A stretch of 64,000 bases of DNA, taken from positions 261,414 to 325,413 of the forward strand of contig NZ_BOSE01000005.1 in the NCBI RefSeq assembly GCF_018403185.1, written 5' to 3'. This document shows positions 56,184-64,000 of this stretch, in pieces; positions within the stretch are counted from its first letter, which is position 1, and the number at the start of each line of letters is the position of its first letter. Under the pieces are notes generated by a model. That model ran no database searches. It had not been told where the DNA came from and was given only the letters and a program-made list of their open reading frames with translations. The stretch comes from Paenibacillus montaniterrae. GTDB taxonomy: Bacteria; Bacillota; Bacilli; Paenibacillales; Paenibacillaceae. The translations under genes and the position numbers were made by a program.

Positions 56184-56783
56184 TTAATGCGACGTTTGGC
56201 TGCGCCCTTGCAGCCATTGCTCGAACTGAGCCGGAGTCCGTACAGCATCGTCTAATACAGCCGTATAAATATCAAAGCTCTTCACCTGATTTCCGTATTC
56301 ACTTCTTGCTGCCCAAAAGCTTTTAATCGTGAGAATCGCGCTCACCGCTTCTGGCGAAAGGCGATCTGGCAGCGTGCGAACATGGTGCAGATCAGGCTGT
56401 TTTTCTGGCTCATCTACGAACCAAATATCCATTTCCCAAACATTGCCGCTGTGGGATTTGTACGTCAAGCCGATAAAATAACCGTCCGGGTAAGCCGGAT
56501 CGGTGTTCCAGCTGCCGGTATCATTTATAAATTTCAACTCTCGAACTCCCGGATTGCTCATTAGCTGCGCAGCAATGCCGGCAATTGCAGCAATATCCAG
56601 CCTGGAGCAAACGACCGTCATATCGAGGTCTCGCCAAACCATTAAGCCTAACGCCGCACTGCCAACCTTTACGGGCTCGCCGACTGCTTCAAGCAGCTCA
56701 TTTAGCTTCAATTCCCCCGCCACAACAGCAGCTTCAGCTTGCAGCTGCTGTTGCCGGGCAAGCAAATTCTCCTGTTCTATCAT
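56184..56783 (-). CDS. Uncharacterised protein, possibly nucleotidyltransferase-like
   Basis: 199 residues. I do not recognise a named family. The stretch VGSAALGLMVWRDLDMTVV followed later by WEMDIWFVDE recalls the Gly-Ser and paired-Asp pattern of small nucleotidyltransferases (GSxxxG, DxD, later D), and a glutamine-rich coiled start precedes it. AAGGAGG lies before the ATG. Located 60 bases upstream of the glycosyltransferase and 63 bases downstream of padR on one strand, so it is likely co-expressed with both. Confidence 0.7.
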   Translation of the reverse strand: MIEQENLLARQQQLQAEAAVVAGELKLNELLEAVGEPVKVGSAALGLMVWRDLDMTVVCSRLDIAAIAGIAAQLMSNPGVRELKFINDTGSWNTDPAYPDGYFIGLTYKSHSGNVWEMDIWFVDEPEKQPDLHHVRTLPDRLSPEAVSAILTIKSFWAARSEYGNQVKSFDIYTAVLDDAVRTPAQFEQWLQGRSQTSH

Positions 56784-56846
56784 TGTTCCTCCTTAATATC
56801 TGTTTTTACTTTTTGTGATTGCTTCATTACGATCACGTTCTTTTCA

Positions 56847-57509
56847 TTAATCTTCTTCGCGTTCATCCTTGGGCCTATCGTTTTGCTTTGCTCGTTCACT
56901 ATCGTTTTGCTTTGCTCGTTCACGCAGCTCTTCCATATTCCAGGTCAGCCTGTTCGCCTCTATATCTGCAATGACCGATTGAAGCCAGTTAATTTCAGCT
57001 TCAAGCACCACTCGTTGGTATTCTGCCTCCAGCAAAAACAGCCTCGGCAGCTTCAGCGACTCTCCTATCTGAAATTGCTCCGCGAGCCGTTTAGATGAAT
57101 GGACAAGCGCATTTACTCGCTGCTGAAACAAACGTGCGACTTCTTCTGGCGTTAGCAATACTAGAAACGAGACCGCTGCAGGAAACTCTAAAAATTCCTG
57201 GGCTGGTGTGGAAATCATTTCGCGAATCCATGAATAGGCAGCGTCGCGTCCCAGCTCCGTAATCTCATAAACAACAAGATCTGGTCTCCCCTCATTCTTT
57301 TTCTTTCCTTGAATAGCGATCGCTTCGTCTCGATACAAGCGGTCAATCGTCTGATAGATGCTCGTTCGATGGCGAACGTTAATAACCTCGTCCTTTCCCC
57401 TTTCTTTAATAAGCTGCTGCAAACGATAAGGATGCATCGGCTCCTCAATCAGAAAGCAAAGTATGGCTAGTGCGACAGGTGATTTTTTAATTGCATTTCT
57501 CATAGTCAT
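56847..57509 (-). CDS. PadR-family transcriptional regulator
   Basis: About 220 residues. PadR winged helix at the N-terminus (SPVALAILCFLIEEPMHPYRLQQL, HRTSIYQTIDRL, YEITELGRDAAYSWI), then the helical C-terminal (Vir_Tf-like) domain. PadR proteins repress detoxification and efflux genes and release DNA on drug binding. The start is uncertain: ATG at 57509 or 57503, neither with a clear ribosome site; a TTG at 57539 also fits. The C-terminus ends with a duplicated ERAKQND heptad caused by a 24-base tandem repeat at about 56878-56925. Confidence 0.87.
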   Translation of the reverse strand: MTMRNAIKKSPVALAILCFLIEEPMHPYRLQQLIKERGKDEVINVRHRTSIYQTIDRLYRDEAIAIQGKKKNEGRPDLVVYEITELGRDAAYSWIREMISTPAQEFLEFPAAVSFLVLLTPEEVARLFQQRVNALVHSSKRLAEQFQIGESLKLPRLFLLEAEYQRVVLEAEINWLQSVIADIEANRLTWNMEELRERAKQNDSERAKQNDRPKDEREED

Positions 57510-57553
57510 AATATTACTATTAATAACATAACGCGTCAACGGTTAACCGCAGC

Positions 57554-57594
57554 AAAAAAAAGCCTGCCTGGATTTTCATATCCAGAAAGGCTTT
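57554..57594 (-). terminator. Terminator of the UbiB-family kinase gene
   Basis: AAGCCTTTCTGGAT pairs with ATCCAGGCAGGCTT around a small loop, followed on the minus strand by eight T. Confidence 0.88.
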
Positions 57595-57597
57595 AAG

Positions 57598-59268
57598 CTA
57601 GAAACGTCCTGAACGAAAAATAGCGAACAGTAGCCAAAGAGACATTAACAGGGCTATGACGAACCCGATCTCAACAATCGGAATTTTCCCAATAATCGGA
57701 GACAGCGTACCGCTAATTGCCGCGCCAATAATGAAGCCAAGCATAACAATGCTTAGCGAAAGCAGCACGATGCTGAACGATAGGCGGTTCACAATTCGAT
57801 CAAGCTTGGTAAGCAGCTCGTCCAATTGGGGCGAATTCGCTTCAATTCGCAGCTTGCCCTGCCGCATCACCTTTACAAGCTGCCTGAAGCCTAGCGGCAC
57901 TTCCCGGATCAGATCAAAATAGTCCGGCACCTCCTCCAGCAGCTGCTTTCCAAGCTCAAGTGGATTCAATCGGTCGACAAAAAGCTTTTTGCCAAATGGC
58001 TCTGAAACGTCAATGATGCTTATAGCGGGATCAAGAGCAATCGCGACACCTTCCATGGTCAGCAGCGATTTGCCCAGCATCGTCATATCGCTTGGCATGC
58101 GAATGCGATGTTTGAAGGCTACCTGAAATAAATCCTGCACAGCGACACCAATGCTAACTTGATTCAGTGGTACCTTATAATATTTTTGTCGCAGCTCATC
58201 CACATCTTCAAATAATTTCTCTTGATCCACATCATCGGGAACAATGCCCATATGCGAAACCGCCCGAATGACTCCCTTAGTGCTTTGATTGCGCAGTGCA
58301 ATGACTAGCGAAACAAAATGCTTCTTGTGATGGGGCGATAGCTTCCCGACCATCCCAAAATCTAAAAAAGCCACCCTGCCATCCGCTAGAACCATTACGT
58401 TCCCGGGATGGGGATCGGCATGAAAAAATCCATTCTCCAATATTTGACTAAATATAGCCGTTGCCAAGCGCTGCGCCAGCTGCTTGCAGTCGATGCCTGC
58501 GTTCGCCAGTCGGGTATGATCGGATAATGGGATTCCATCCACAAATTCCATCGTTAATACTCGCTTCGTTGTAAAATCCCAGTAAATCTCGGGAATATAC
58601 ACATAGGGCAGCTTGCTGCAGCTTTTCATCTTCTCTGCATTGCGCGCTTCCTCCAAATAATTCAGCTCTCTTATTAACGCGTAGCTTAGCTCTTCTACAG
58701 CATCTCTTAATCGGTAGTGCTTTGCCCAGCCCATTTTCGCTTCGCTAATCCTCGCCCATTCCGCTAGTATATCGAGATCCGTCTCAATTGTCGCTTGGAT
58801 GCCCGGACGTTGAATTTTAACGATCACCTCTGCGCCGTTCTTCAGCACGGCCCGATGAACCTGACCGATCGAGGCCGCAGCCAGCGGCTCTTTGGAAAAT
58901 GAGAGGAAAATGTCAGAAAGCGAGGCATTCAGTTCACTTTCCACTAGCTTGACCGCTTCACTATAAGAAAACGGCTTGACGTGGTCTTGAAGCTTTTGCA
59001 GCTCATCGATAATATCTGCGGGAATCAGATCCGGACGTGTGCTGGCGATTTGACCCAGCTTAACAAAGGTTGGTCCCAGCTGCTCCAGAGCCATTCGAAT
59101 TCTAATGCCGAGATGATTACGCTTTGATAAATCTGCTTCCTCGTCCTTTTGAAACCAGTTCTTCCCCGTTCCCTTCAGCTCATCAGCCGCATAACCGAGG
59201 CTATTGCGCGCCAAAGTGCTCATTATCGTCTGGTAACGCAGCAAATGCTGAAATCGGTTTTTATACAA
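57598..59268 (-). CDS. AarF/UbiB-family atypical kinase
   Basis: 556 residues. KxGQ motif in FVKLGQIASTRPDL, the alanine-rich nucleotide loop AAASIGQVHRA, catalytic HADPHPGNV and metal FLDFGMVG are all present, with two C-terminal membrane segments (near 505-550). UbiB/COQ8 proteins support isoprenoid quinone or lipid handling at the membrane. The start is TTG at 59268, six bases after GGAGGG; the frame extends to a TTG at 59286 before that site. The phasin-like gene ends 14 bases upstream, so the two form an operon. Confidence 0.92.
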   Translation of the reverse strand: MYKNRFQHLLRYQTIMSTLARNSLGYAADELKGTGKNWFQKDEEADLSKRNHLGIRIRMALEQLGPTFVKLGQIASTRPDLIPADIIDELQKLQDHVKPFSYSEAVKLVESELNASLSDIFLSFSKEPLAAASIGQVHRAVLKNGAEVIVKIQRPGIQATIETDLDILAEWARISEAKMGWAKHYRLRDAVEELSYALIRELNYLEEARNAEKMKSCSKLPYVYIPEIYWDFTTKRVLTMEFVDGIPLSDHTRLANAGIDCKQLAQRLATAIFSQILENGFFHADPHPGNVMVLADGRVAFLDFGMVGKLSPHHKKHFVSLVIALRNQSTKGVIRAVSHMGIVPDDVDQEKLFEDVDELRQKYYKVPLNQVSIGVAVQDLFQVAFKHRIRMPSDMTMLGKSLLTMEGVAIALDPAISIIDVSEPFGKKLFVDRLNPLELGKQLLEEVPDYFDLIREVPLGFRQLVKVMRQGKLRIEANSPQLDELLTKLDRIVNRLSFSIVLLSLSIVMLGFIIGAAISGTLSPIIGKIPIVEIGFVIALLMSLWLLFAIFRSGRF

Positions 59269-59282
59269 GCCCCTCCCTCCAA

Positions 59283-59585
59283 TCAATGCTGCTGGTGGTG
59301 AGCTTGCTCAAGCGCTTCTACTCGTTGTTTTAAAAGTTCGACCTCTTCTTTAGTAGCCAGGCCCTGCTCCTTCAAAAACTCACTAAAGCGCTCCTTGGCT
59401 GTTCTTTCCACAAGTGCTTCCGTTTCCTTCCCTTTTGTTACGACGGCATCGATCCAGGCTTTAGACTCATCCTTAGTCATCTCGCCCTTTTTTACAAGCT
59501 CCTCAACAACCTTCTCCACCTGCTCCTTGCCCAATGCCGCCAGCCCAAACGCAAGCGACACAGCTTTGCCTATTGTATCCTTCAT
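59283..59585 (-). CDS. Phasin-like coiled-coil protein
   Basis: 100 residues from the ATG at 59585 (AAGGAG nine bases upstream). N-terminal amphipathic helix (GKAVSLAFGLAALGKEQVEKVVEEL), then a charged heptad-rich helix ending VELLKQRVEALEQ. This matches the short PhaP/phasin-like proteins encoded beside UbiB-family kinases in many Bacillota. Polyhydroxyalkanoate binding is not shown by the sequence; a scaffold role for the kinase is another option. Confidence 0.82.
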   Translation of the reverse strand: MKDTIGKAVSLAFGLAALGKEQVEKVVEELVKKGEMTKDESKAWIDAVVTKGKETEALVERTAKERFSEFLKEQGLATKEEVELLKQRVEALEQAHHQQH

Positions 59586-59660
59586 CGCAATCTTCTCCTT
59601 GTCATCATTTGCTTTTTTATAGAATGCCCAGATTGCTCTAAAAGAAACAAAAAAAGCTGC

Positions 59661-59801
59661 GGAGCAAAGCTTCCTCCAGTCAGCGCTCCGGAGCAAAGCT
59701 TCCTCCAGTCGCTTTTTAAATCGTAATGCTATTATTTGAATTTTAATGGTAGCATTACGATGTTAAAGGCGACCCACTTCGTTTTCCGGATGCTTTGCTC
59801 C
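59661..59801. repeat. Long palindrome with GGAGCAAAGC ends, plus partial extra copy
   Basis: Full element 59690-59801: GGAGCAAAGCTTCC at one end, GGATGCTTTGCTCC at the other, and inner TCGTAATGC/GCATTACGA arms. The first 21 bases also occur as an extra direct copy at 59661-59681. Closely similar to 27064-27176. On the minus strand it ends the chitinase transcript side of the region and could act as terminator. Confidence 0.8.
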
Positions 59802-59825
59802 TCCGCTGTAGTTTTTTTGAGGGCA

Positions 59826-60168
59826 GGACCAAGAAGCTTGGACGCTAGTAGAAGGCGAGGAGCGCAGCGTAGAGCAATTGCTACGTGAGCACCGCAGCCT
59901 TCGGTAGCGTGACATATTCGCCGTCGACTAAGTATCGAAGCACCTCATCGTCATCAAAGTCCAGTCTTTTGAACCTACCTCTTTCCAATGAGGGTTCAAA
60001 AATTCGGCTTTCAGGACCAAGAAGATGGCACGATACTAGAGGGCGAGGAGCGCAGCGTAGATAGACCTACGTGAGCACCGCAGCCCTCGGTAGCGTGACA
60101 TATTCGCCGTCGACTAAGCTACAACGAAACAGCATCGTCATCAAAGTCCAGTCTTTTGAACCTACCTT
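59826..60168. repeat. Two tandem copies of the structured repeat
   Basis: Units start with GGACCAAGAAG at 59826 and 60014 (period 188) and share the blocks of the array at 27202. The joining hairpin here is TTTTGAACC/GGTTCAAAA in place of TTTAAAC/GTTTAAA. The second unit carries ATGGCACG and CGTGACAT outer arms; the first has CTTGGACG with CGTGACAT, which do not match and suggest a recombinant unit. The array runs into the chitinase stop codon (60162-60164). Confidence 0.85.
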
Positions 60169-62321
60169 AGCTGCCATAATGCTGGGGTCGTCGACGGCTC
60201 CCACCCCATCAGTGAAGTATGAGATTGCAGGCAAATGTAGGTGCTGCCGTTGTAAGTCACTTCCGTGCCCACTGTGTACGCTACGCCTGCCGCCCAAGCA
60301 CCAGCTCCGCTATTGTTGCCGCCTTCGCCTCCACCGTTGTTGCCGCCTTCGCCTCCACCGTTATTGCCGCCTTCGCCTCCGCCGTTATTGCCGCCTTCGC
60401 CTCCACCATTGTTACCGCCTTCGCTTCCGCCGTTATTGCCGCCGGCTCCGTCAACGCAAGGACCAATGACTTTCCAAGCTCCCCACTCCCCGGACTGATC
60501 AGGGCGATCACCTTGCGTCCACCATTTCGCTTCATAAATGACTCCGTTGTACACTGCCCGATCGCCGCCAATATAAATAGTGCTGGCTCCCCATTCCGCT
60601 ACTGGGCAGGCTGGCGTGACAGCTTCATCTGTCGTTACGCTTAGCGGAGCGCTTGCTGCTGACAGGTTGCCCGCCGCATCGCGTGCTTTAACTGTAAATA
60701 CGTAAGTCGTATTGCTGCTTAATCCGCCTATCGTCGCGCTAGTTCCCGCTACGCTTGATGCGAGCGCACCGTCTTTAAATACTTGGTAGCCTGTTACTGC
60801 TTTGTTATCCGTCGCAGCCGTCCAGCTCAATGATACTGAGGTTGCTGTTTTGCCCGTAACTGTCAAGCCTGTCGGAGCAGTAGGCGGTGTCGTGTCTGGC
60901 TCACCCGTGCCTGGGCCTGGACCCTCCCCGTTGTTTAATTGCTCAGCCAGTACATCGAGCAGCTTCGTACCGCTGCAGCTGAATTTGCTGCTAACGCGAC
61001 AGTCGCCGGACAGCTCCCAGAACATCGCGCCGCCAAGACCTTTGGATTTGATGTAATTAACCTTATTTTCAAATGATTGAGGATCGTCATAGCTAATAAA
61101 GGTTCCCGAGGCAGCATTGTACAGATAAGGCACTTTTGCTTCATCGTTCCAGTAACGGACAAAGCCATTTTTATTGACATAGTTCGCAGCGAGATCGCCA
61201 TAATCAAATACGCCCGCTTCCCAGGTTCCCGCAGGTGTGCCTGTACATTGCTGATATTGACCATCACCGTTTGGCCCAGGCGCACATCCAGTCCAGCCAC
61301 GGCCATAGAACGGCACTCCAAGCACGATTTTTTCGGCTGGAACGCCTGCATCAAGATGACCTTGCACGCCGCTGTTTGTATTGAAGGTTGCAGCATTCTC
61401 TACGTTGGCCGCCACAGCTGCGTTATCAAGATATAAAGGAGAATTATGAGCGCTTTGATTGCTCCAGCCGCCATTGAAGTCATATGTCATAATGTTGATC
61501 CAATCGACGATTTCACTAATTTCATCCAGCTCATTGTTTTGCGCATAAGTTGGTGAAGCAGAGGAAGCAATTGTCAGCGTATAGGTTTTGCCATCTGCGA
61601 CTTCCGCAGCATCCAAATAATTGCGTACTTCCTGTAGAAGAAGCGTATGGTTTTGCTTGTCTTCCGGTCGGTAGCTGTTGCCAGGAAGACCGCCGCTTAC
61701 CGGATACTCCCAGTCAAGATCTACGCCGTCCATTTGGTATTTGCGAATGAAGTCAACCGCAGATTGTGCAAAGGCTTTACGCGTCGCATCAGTTGCCGCT
61801 ACATCGGAGAAGCGGTTCGACCACGACCAGCCTCCAACTGAGATGATAGTCTTCAAATGAGGATATTTCTGCTTCAGCTTGATTAGCTCATTCAAATTGC
61901 CACGTATCGGCTGATCCCAGGTGTCGCCCGGGAATGATTTTTGCGCGTCAATCCACGGATCGCCTAGCACGATCGTGCCGTTCGGCACGTTGATCGCTTG
62001 CCCTGCTTCATTTTGACAAGACCATGTTTGCGGATTAGGGCTTGCCGGATCGGGATTGCCGTGTATGCCATTCCAGCAAATATCAGCAAAAGCATAATTA
62101 ATATGAGTCAGCTTGGAGCCATCAATATCAGCAACGTTGAAATTGCGACCATATGCTCCCCATGAAGGAAAGTAACCTACAATCTTATAGCCGTCCTCCT
62201 GCTGCGTGCTTGCAAAAGCTGCTGCAAATGTCGTCGGACCGAAAGCGCTTACAATAAGTAGTAGCATCGACATCAGCATTAATCGAGCTGACCATTTCTT
62301 TCCACGTTTAACCGAAACCAT
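60162..62321 (-). CDS. Secreted GH18 chitinase with FN3 and two CBM5/12 domains
   Basis: 719 residues from the ATG at 62321 (AAGGGAG upstream). Signal peptide about 1-40. GH18 barrel (about 45-455) with [19 protein letters not shown] and catalytic [10 protein letters not shown] (the last Glu is the acid), and [12 protein letters not shown] fibronectin-III domain (about 475-560) leads to a CBM5/12 ([19 protein letters not shown]), a glycine/asparagine linker of GGNNGGGE repeats, and a second CBM5/12 at the end ([13 protein letters not shown]). Degrades chitin outside the cell. The stop codon lies in the adjoining tandem repeat. Confidence 0.95.
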   Translation of the reverse strand: MVSVKRGKKWSARLMLMSMLLLIVSAFGPTTFAAAFASTQQEDGYKIVGYFPSWGAYGRNFNVADIDGSKLTHINYAFADICWNGIHGNPDPASPNPQTWSCQNEAGQAINVPNGTIVLGDPWIDAQKSFPGDTWDQPIRGNLNELIKLKQKYPHLKTIISVGGWSWSNRFSDVAATDATRKAFAQSAVDFIRKYQMDGVDLDWEYPVSGGLPGNSYRPEDKQNHTLLLQEVRNYLDAAEVADGKTYTLTIASSASPTYAQNNELDEISEIVDWINIMTYDFNGGWSNQSAHNSPLYLDNAAVAANVENAATFNTNSGVQGHLDAGVPAEKIVLGVPFYGRGWTGCAPGPNGDGQYQQCTGTPAGTWEAGVFDYGDLAANYVNKNGFVRYWNDEAKVPYLYNAASGTFISYDDPQSFENKVNYIKSKGLGGAMFWELSGDCRVSSKFSCSGTKLLDVLAEQLNNGEGPGPGTGEPDTTPPTAPTGLTVTGKTATSVSLSWTAATDNKAVTGYQVFKDGALASSVAGTSATIGGLSSNTTYVFTVKARDAAGNLSAASAPLSVTTDEAVTPACPVAEWGASTIYIGGDRAVYNGVIYEAKWWTQGDRPDQSGEWGAWKVIGPCVDGAGGNNGGSEGGNNGGGEGGNNGGGEGGNNGGGEGGNNGGGEGGNNSGAGAWAAGVAYTVGTEVTYNGSTYICLQSHTSLMGWEPSTTPALWQLR

Positions 62322-62656
62322 ATAACCATCTCTCCCTTCGATTTGGCAAAGCGATTTTAGCGACATCTACCATGCTGCGAACGGTTCAAAAGCAATTTTA
62401 CAACGGCATCACCTCATGTATAAAATTGGATGATTATGCAATTGTTTCTTCTCTGTACTTCTATTTTGCTGGATAAATGCTTACGTTGAACAGGGGGGAT
62501 TTTTTGTTTGCCGGGGAGAAATTTATTTAACTTGCATCGTTCTGCAGGTAATTTCGCATGAATCATGCATGTTAAAGAGCGAGTTCATCGCTTTGGAGCA
62601 AAGCGTTCCTCCAGTCGTTTTTCGGAATGCTTTGCTCCTTTGCAGTTAGTTTTAAT
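62322..62656. other. Intergenic region
   Basis: 335 bases upstream of the chitinase. It holds its AT-rich promoter region, a short perfect palindrome GCATGA-a-TCATGC (62556-62568) and the GGAGCAAAGC hairpin at 62595-62638. No gene seen. Confidence 0.5.
62595..62638. repeat. Short GGAGCAAAGC hairpin
   Basis: GGAGCAAAGCGTTCC (62595-62609) pairs with GGAATGCTTTGCTCC (62624-62638) with one G-U pair: the outer arms of the long palindromes at 27064 and 59690 without their middle. It sits 18 bases past the stop of the BpsA-family gene and probably terminates it. Confidence 0.8.
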
Positions 62657-63829
62657 TTAGCGATCCTCTCGCGATAACTGTTTTTTGGCTATCATATCGA
62701 AGATATCGTGGCCGCAGCCTGTACATCCTTCATTTTTAAGCTGTTCAATGGTCGCAAACTGACCACTTATGCCAACATAGACCTCTCTTAAGCATCGCTT
62801 GCAGCGGTAAGTGCGCAATGTTTGTCTCACTTCTCCGGTATACAAAGCATCGTTGAATGTCCCGGAGTATTCCGGCTTCGTCTGATCTGTTGTGCGCAGA
62901 ATAAACATTTGGCTGCGATTGGCGATCATCTCCGCCCCTTCGTAAGCGTTGAATTGTGGGAAATTAGCACTGACTGTCAACCCCATTCGAACAAATTCAC
63001 GCTGCATGGCAAGCATAAACTCAGGCGACTTATGGGCGAAGGATAGAAATATCGGGAGTCCCTTCTCCTTCTTCAAGGCCTGTATACCTCGTGAAACGAA
63101 CAAACCAATTCCTTGAAGCGTGTAAGGTGGATCGGTAAAAAAGCAATCATACTGGCTATGCAGGCTTGACGGAAGCGGCTCTCTTAAATCAAGTCGATGA
63201 CATCCAATCGACAATCCCCACTCCTTGGCAATCGATTCGATATAGCTTAAAAACCTTTCGTCAATATCAAAAACATTCACTTTCGTAACGGTATGTCCTC
63301 CATCTGGAAACAAGCGCTGCAGCAGCAAACCGACAGAAACACTTACAAGATCATCATCGCCAACACATAAAATCTTCTTTCCGATTAGTGCATGCTGCTT
63401 CAAACAAAGGATAGCTCGACGCAGACTTGTTTCCGGCGTGCATTTGGACTGATCAAGCTGAACATCGACGGTCGGCCTCAGCGAAAACAACTCCTCTAAA
63501 ACAGGCAGCAAATCCTTTACACTTTCTCTCCATTTTGTATCATCAAGCAAAGCTCGATAAAGAGGAAAATTCAAACCGCGGTAACCCCATTGCTGTTCAA
63601 TCCATGCGAGCCCATTCGTTGTGCAGCGGACGCCGCGTTCCTGCATAAGTGCCCCCGCATTAATCAATTCACGTTTAATTGCCGCCGCCACTGGGGTAGG
63701 AAGCAGCGTTTTGCGCGCTAGCTCCTTCGTTGAAATTCCCGGGTTCAAGTAGCATTCAAGCAACAACTGCTCAATCACTTGAGTCCCTTCCTGCAATCGT
63801 ATATTGCGACTAGCTTGTTCAATGTACAT
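62657..63829 (-). CDS. bpsA: N4-bis(aminopropyl)spermidine synthase family (branched-chain polyamine synthase)
   Basis: 390 residues from the ATG at 63829 (AGGAGG upstream). An N-terminal winged helix (ISTKELARKTLLPTPVAAAIKREL) is followed by the DUF43/BpsA aminopropyltransferase core with the active-site motifs GDDDLVSVSVGLL and FTDPPYTLQGIGLFVSRG. A C-terminal zinc ribbon (CKRC ... CTGC) ends the protein. BpsA of thermophilic archaea and bacteria adds two aminopropyl groups to spermidine. Which polyamine this mesophile-type host makes is unknown. Monocistronic. Confidence 0.85.
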   Translation of the reverse strand: MYIEQASRNIRLQEGTQVIEQLLLECYLNPGISTKELARKTLLPTPVAAAIKRELINAGALMQERGVRCTTNGLAWIEQQWGYRGLNFPLYRALLDDTKWRESVKDLLPVLEELFSLRPTVDVQLDQSKCTPETSLRRAILCLKQHALIGKKILCVGDDDLVSVSVGLLLQRLFPDGGHTVTKVNVFDIDERFLSYIESIAKEWGLSIGCHRLDLREPLPSSLHSQYDCFFTDPPYTLQGIGLFVSRGIQALKKEKGLPIFLSFAHKSPEFMLAMQREFVRMGLTVSANFPQFNAYEGAEMIANRSQMFILRTTDQTKPEYSGTFNDALYTGEVRQTLRTYRCKRCLREVYVGISGQFATIEQLKNEGCTGCGHDIFDMIAKKQLSREDR

Positions 63830-63871
63830 ATTTAAACAAATCCTCCTGTTTTTTCCGTTATATAAATACAA

Positions 63872-63910
63872 AAAGGGCAGGAATGAACATACGTCATCCC
63901 TGCCCTTTAA
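63872..63910 (-). terminator. Hairpin with GGGCAGG arms
   Basis: AAAGGGCAGG pairs with CCTGCCCTTT; on the minus strand TTTTTG follows. Lies upstream of the bpsA-like gene, so it ends a transcript from a gene right of the window or acts as an attenuator. Confidence 0.65.
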
Positions 63911-63942
63911 AATCGCTGACTAAATAAACACCCTCTACAAAC

Positions 63943-63973
63943 AAAAAAATCCGAGCTGAACCCAGCACGGATT
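63943..63973 (-). terminator. Rho-independent terminator at the right edge
   Basis: AATCCG-AGCTG pairs with the AGCA-CGGATT arm (63948-63973); seven T follow on the minus strand. Implies a minus-strand gene beyond the window. Confidence 0.8.
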
Positions 63974-64000
63974 GTAGGTGCATAACAATAGCAGCACGAA

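Noticed and set aside
60300..60440. Regular repeats near the chitinase 3' end as a possible array
   Set aside because: They encode the GGNNGGGE linker between two CBM5/12 domains in frame; ordinary linker repeats.
63943..64000. Riboswitch or T-box at the right edge
   Set aside because: Only a stem with a T-run on the minus strand is visible; no conserved riboswitch core or T-box sequence.

Overview
The window looks like the chromosome of a spore-forming Bacillota, most likely Paenibacillus or a close relative. This rests on strong AGGAGG-type ribosome sites with some TTG/GTG starts, collagen-like (Gly-Pro-Thr) proteins of the spore-surface type, a Spo0E-like phosphatase, a BlaI/M56 pair, a CBM5/12 chitinase, a GH42 beta-galactosidase and Zur/Fur operators. 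The genus is an inference. I saw no rRNA, tRNA, phage, insertion sequence or CRISPR array.

Layout. 1-3338: 5' part of a large secreted multidomain protein that runs off the left edge. 3748-6023: an M56-peptidase sensor with Asp-box repeats and its BlaI repressor. 6175-8931: GntR regulator, MFS exporter, ABC ATPase. 9079-11859: DrrAB-like ABC exporter divergent from a double-MerR regulator. 11865-25400: an island of three collagen-like proteins, five glycosyltransferases (one fused to a methyltransferase) and a duplicated beta-propeller protein. 25589-30601: NAD salvage genes (Nudix-HTH, pncA, pncB, nadD-like, nadE), interrupted by a structured tandem repeat. 31175-39792: a zinc-limitation regulon with two Zur paralogues, two COG0523 GTPases, a ferredoxin-like protein, a FecCD-type ABC importer and two methyltransferases. 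39984-46701: CBS protein, hydrolase, heme A synthase with a TetR regulator, LRR protein, GNAT-APH fusion, Spo0E-like protein, XRE regulator. 46921-51490: PepSY protein, methyltransferase, Fur-box nitroreductase pair, polysaccharide deacetylase. 51747-59585: AraC/GH42 pair, a PadR/glycosyltransferase operon, UbiB-family kinase with a phasin-like partner. 60162-63829: chitinase and a BpsA-family branched-polyamine synthase.

How parts fit. In the collagen island the short-spaced or overlapping glycosyltransferase genes probably decorate the threonine-rich collagen stalks, as known for BclA-type exosporium proteins. In the zinc region a 13-bp palindrome (TGTAAT-N-ATTACA) recurs at two divergent or adjacent promoters and before the importer; a fourth perfect copy lies before a collagen-like gene, which may link zinc status to the surface layer.

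The strongest unexplained signal is a family of 185-219 bp tandem units (three at 27202-27758, two at 59826-60168). Their predicted helices show matched changes on both arms, and each array supplies the stop codon of the gene it follows. A separate hairpin family with GGAGCAAAGC arms sits beside both arrays and alone at 62595.
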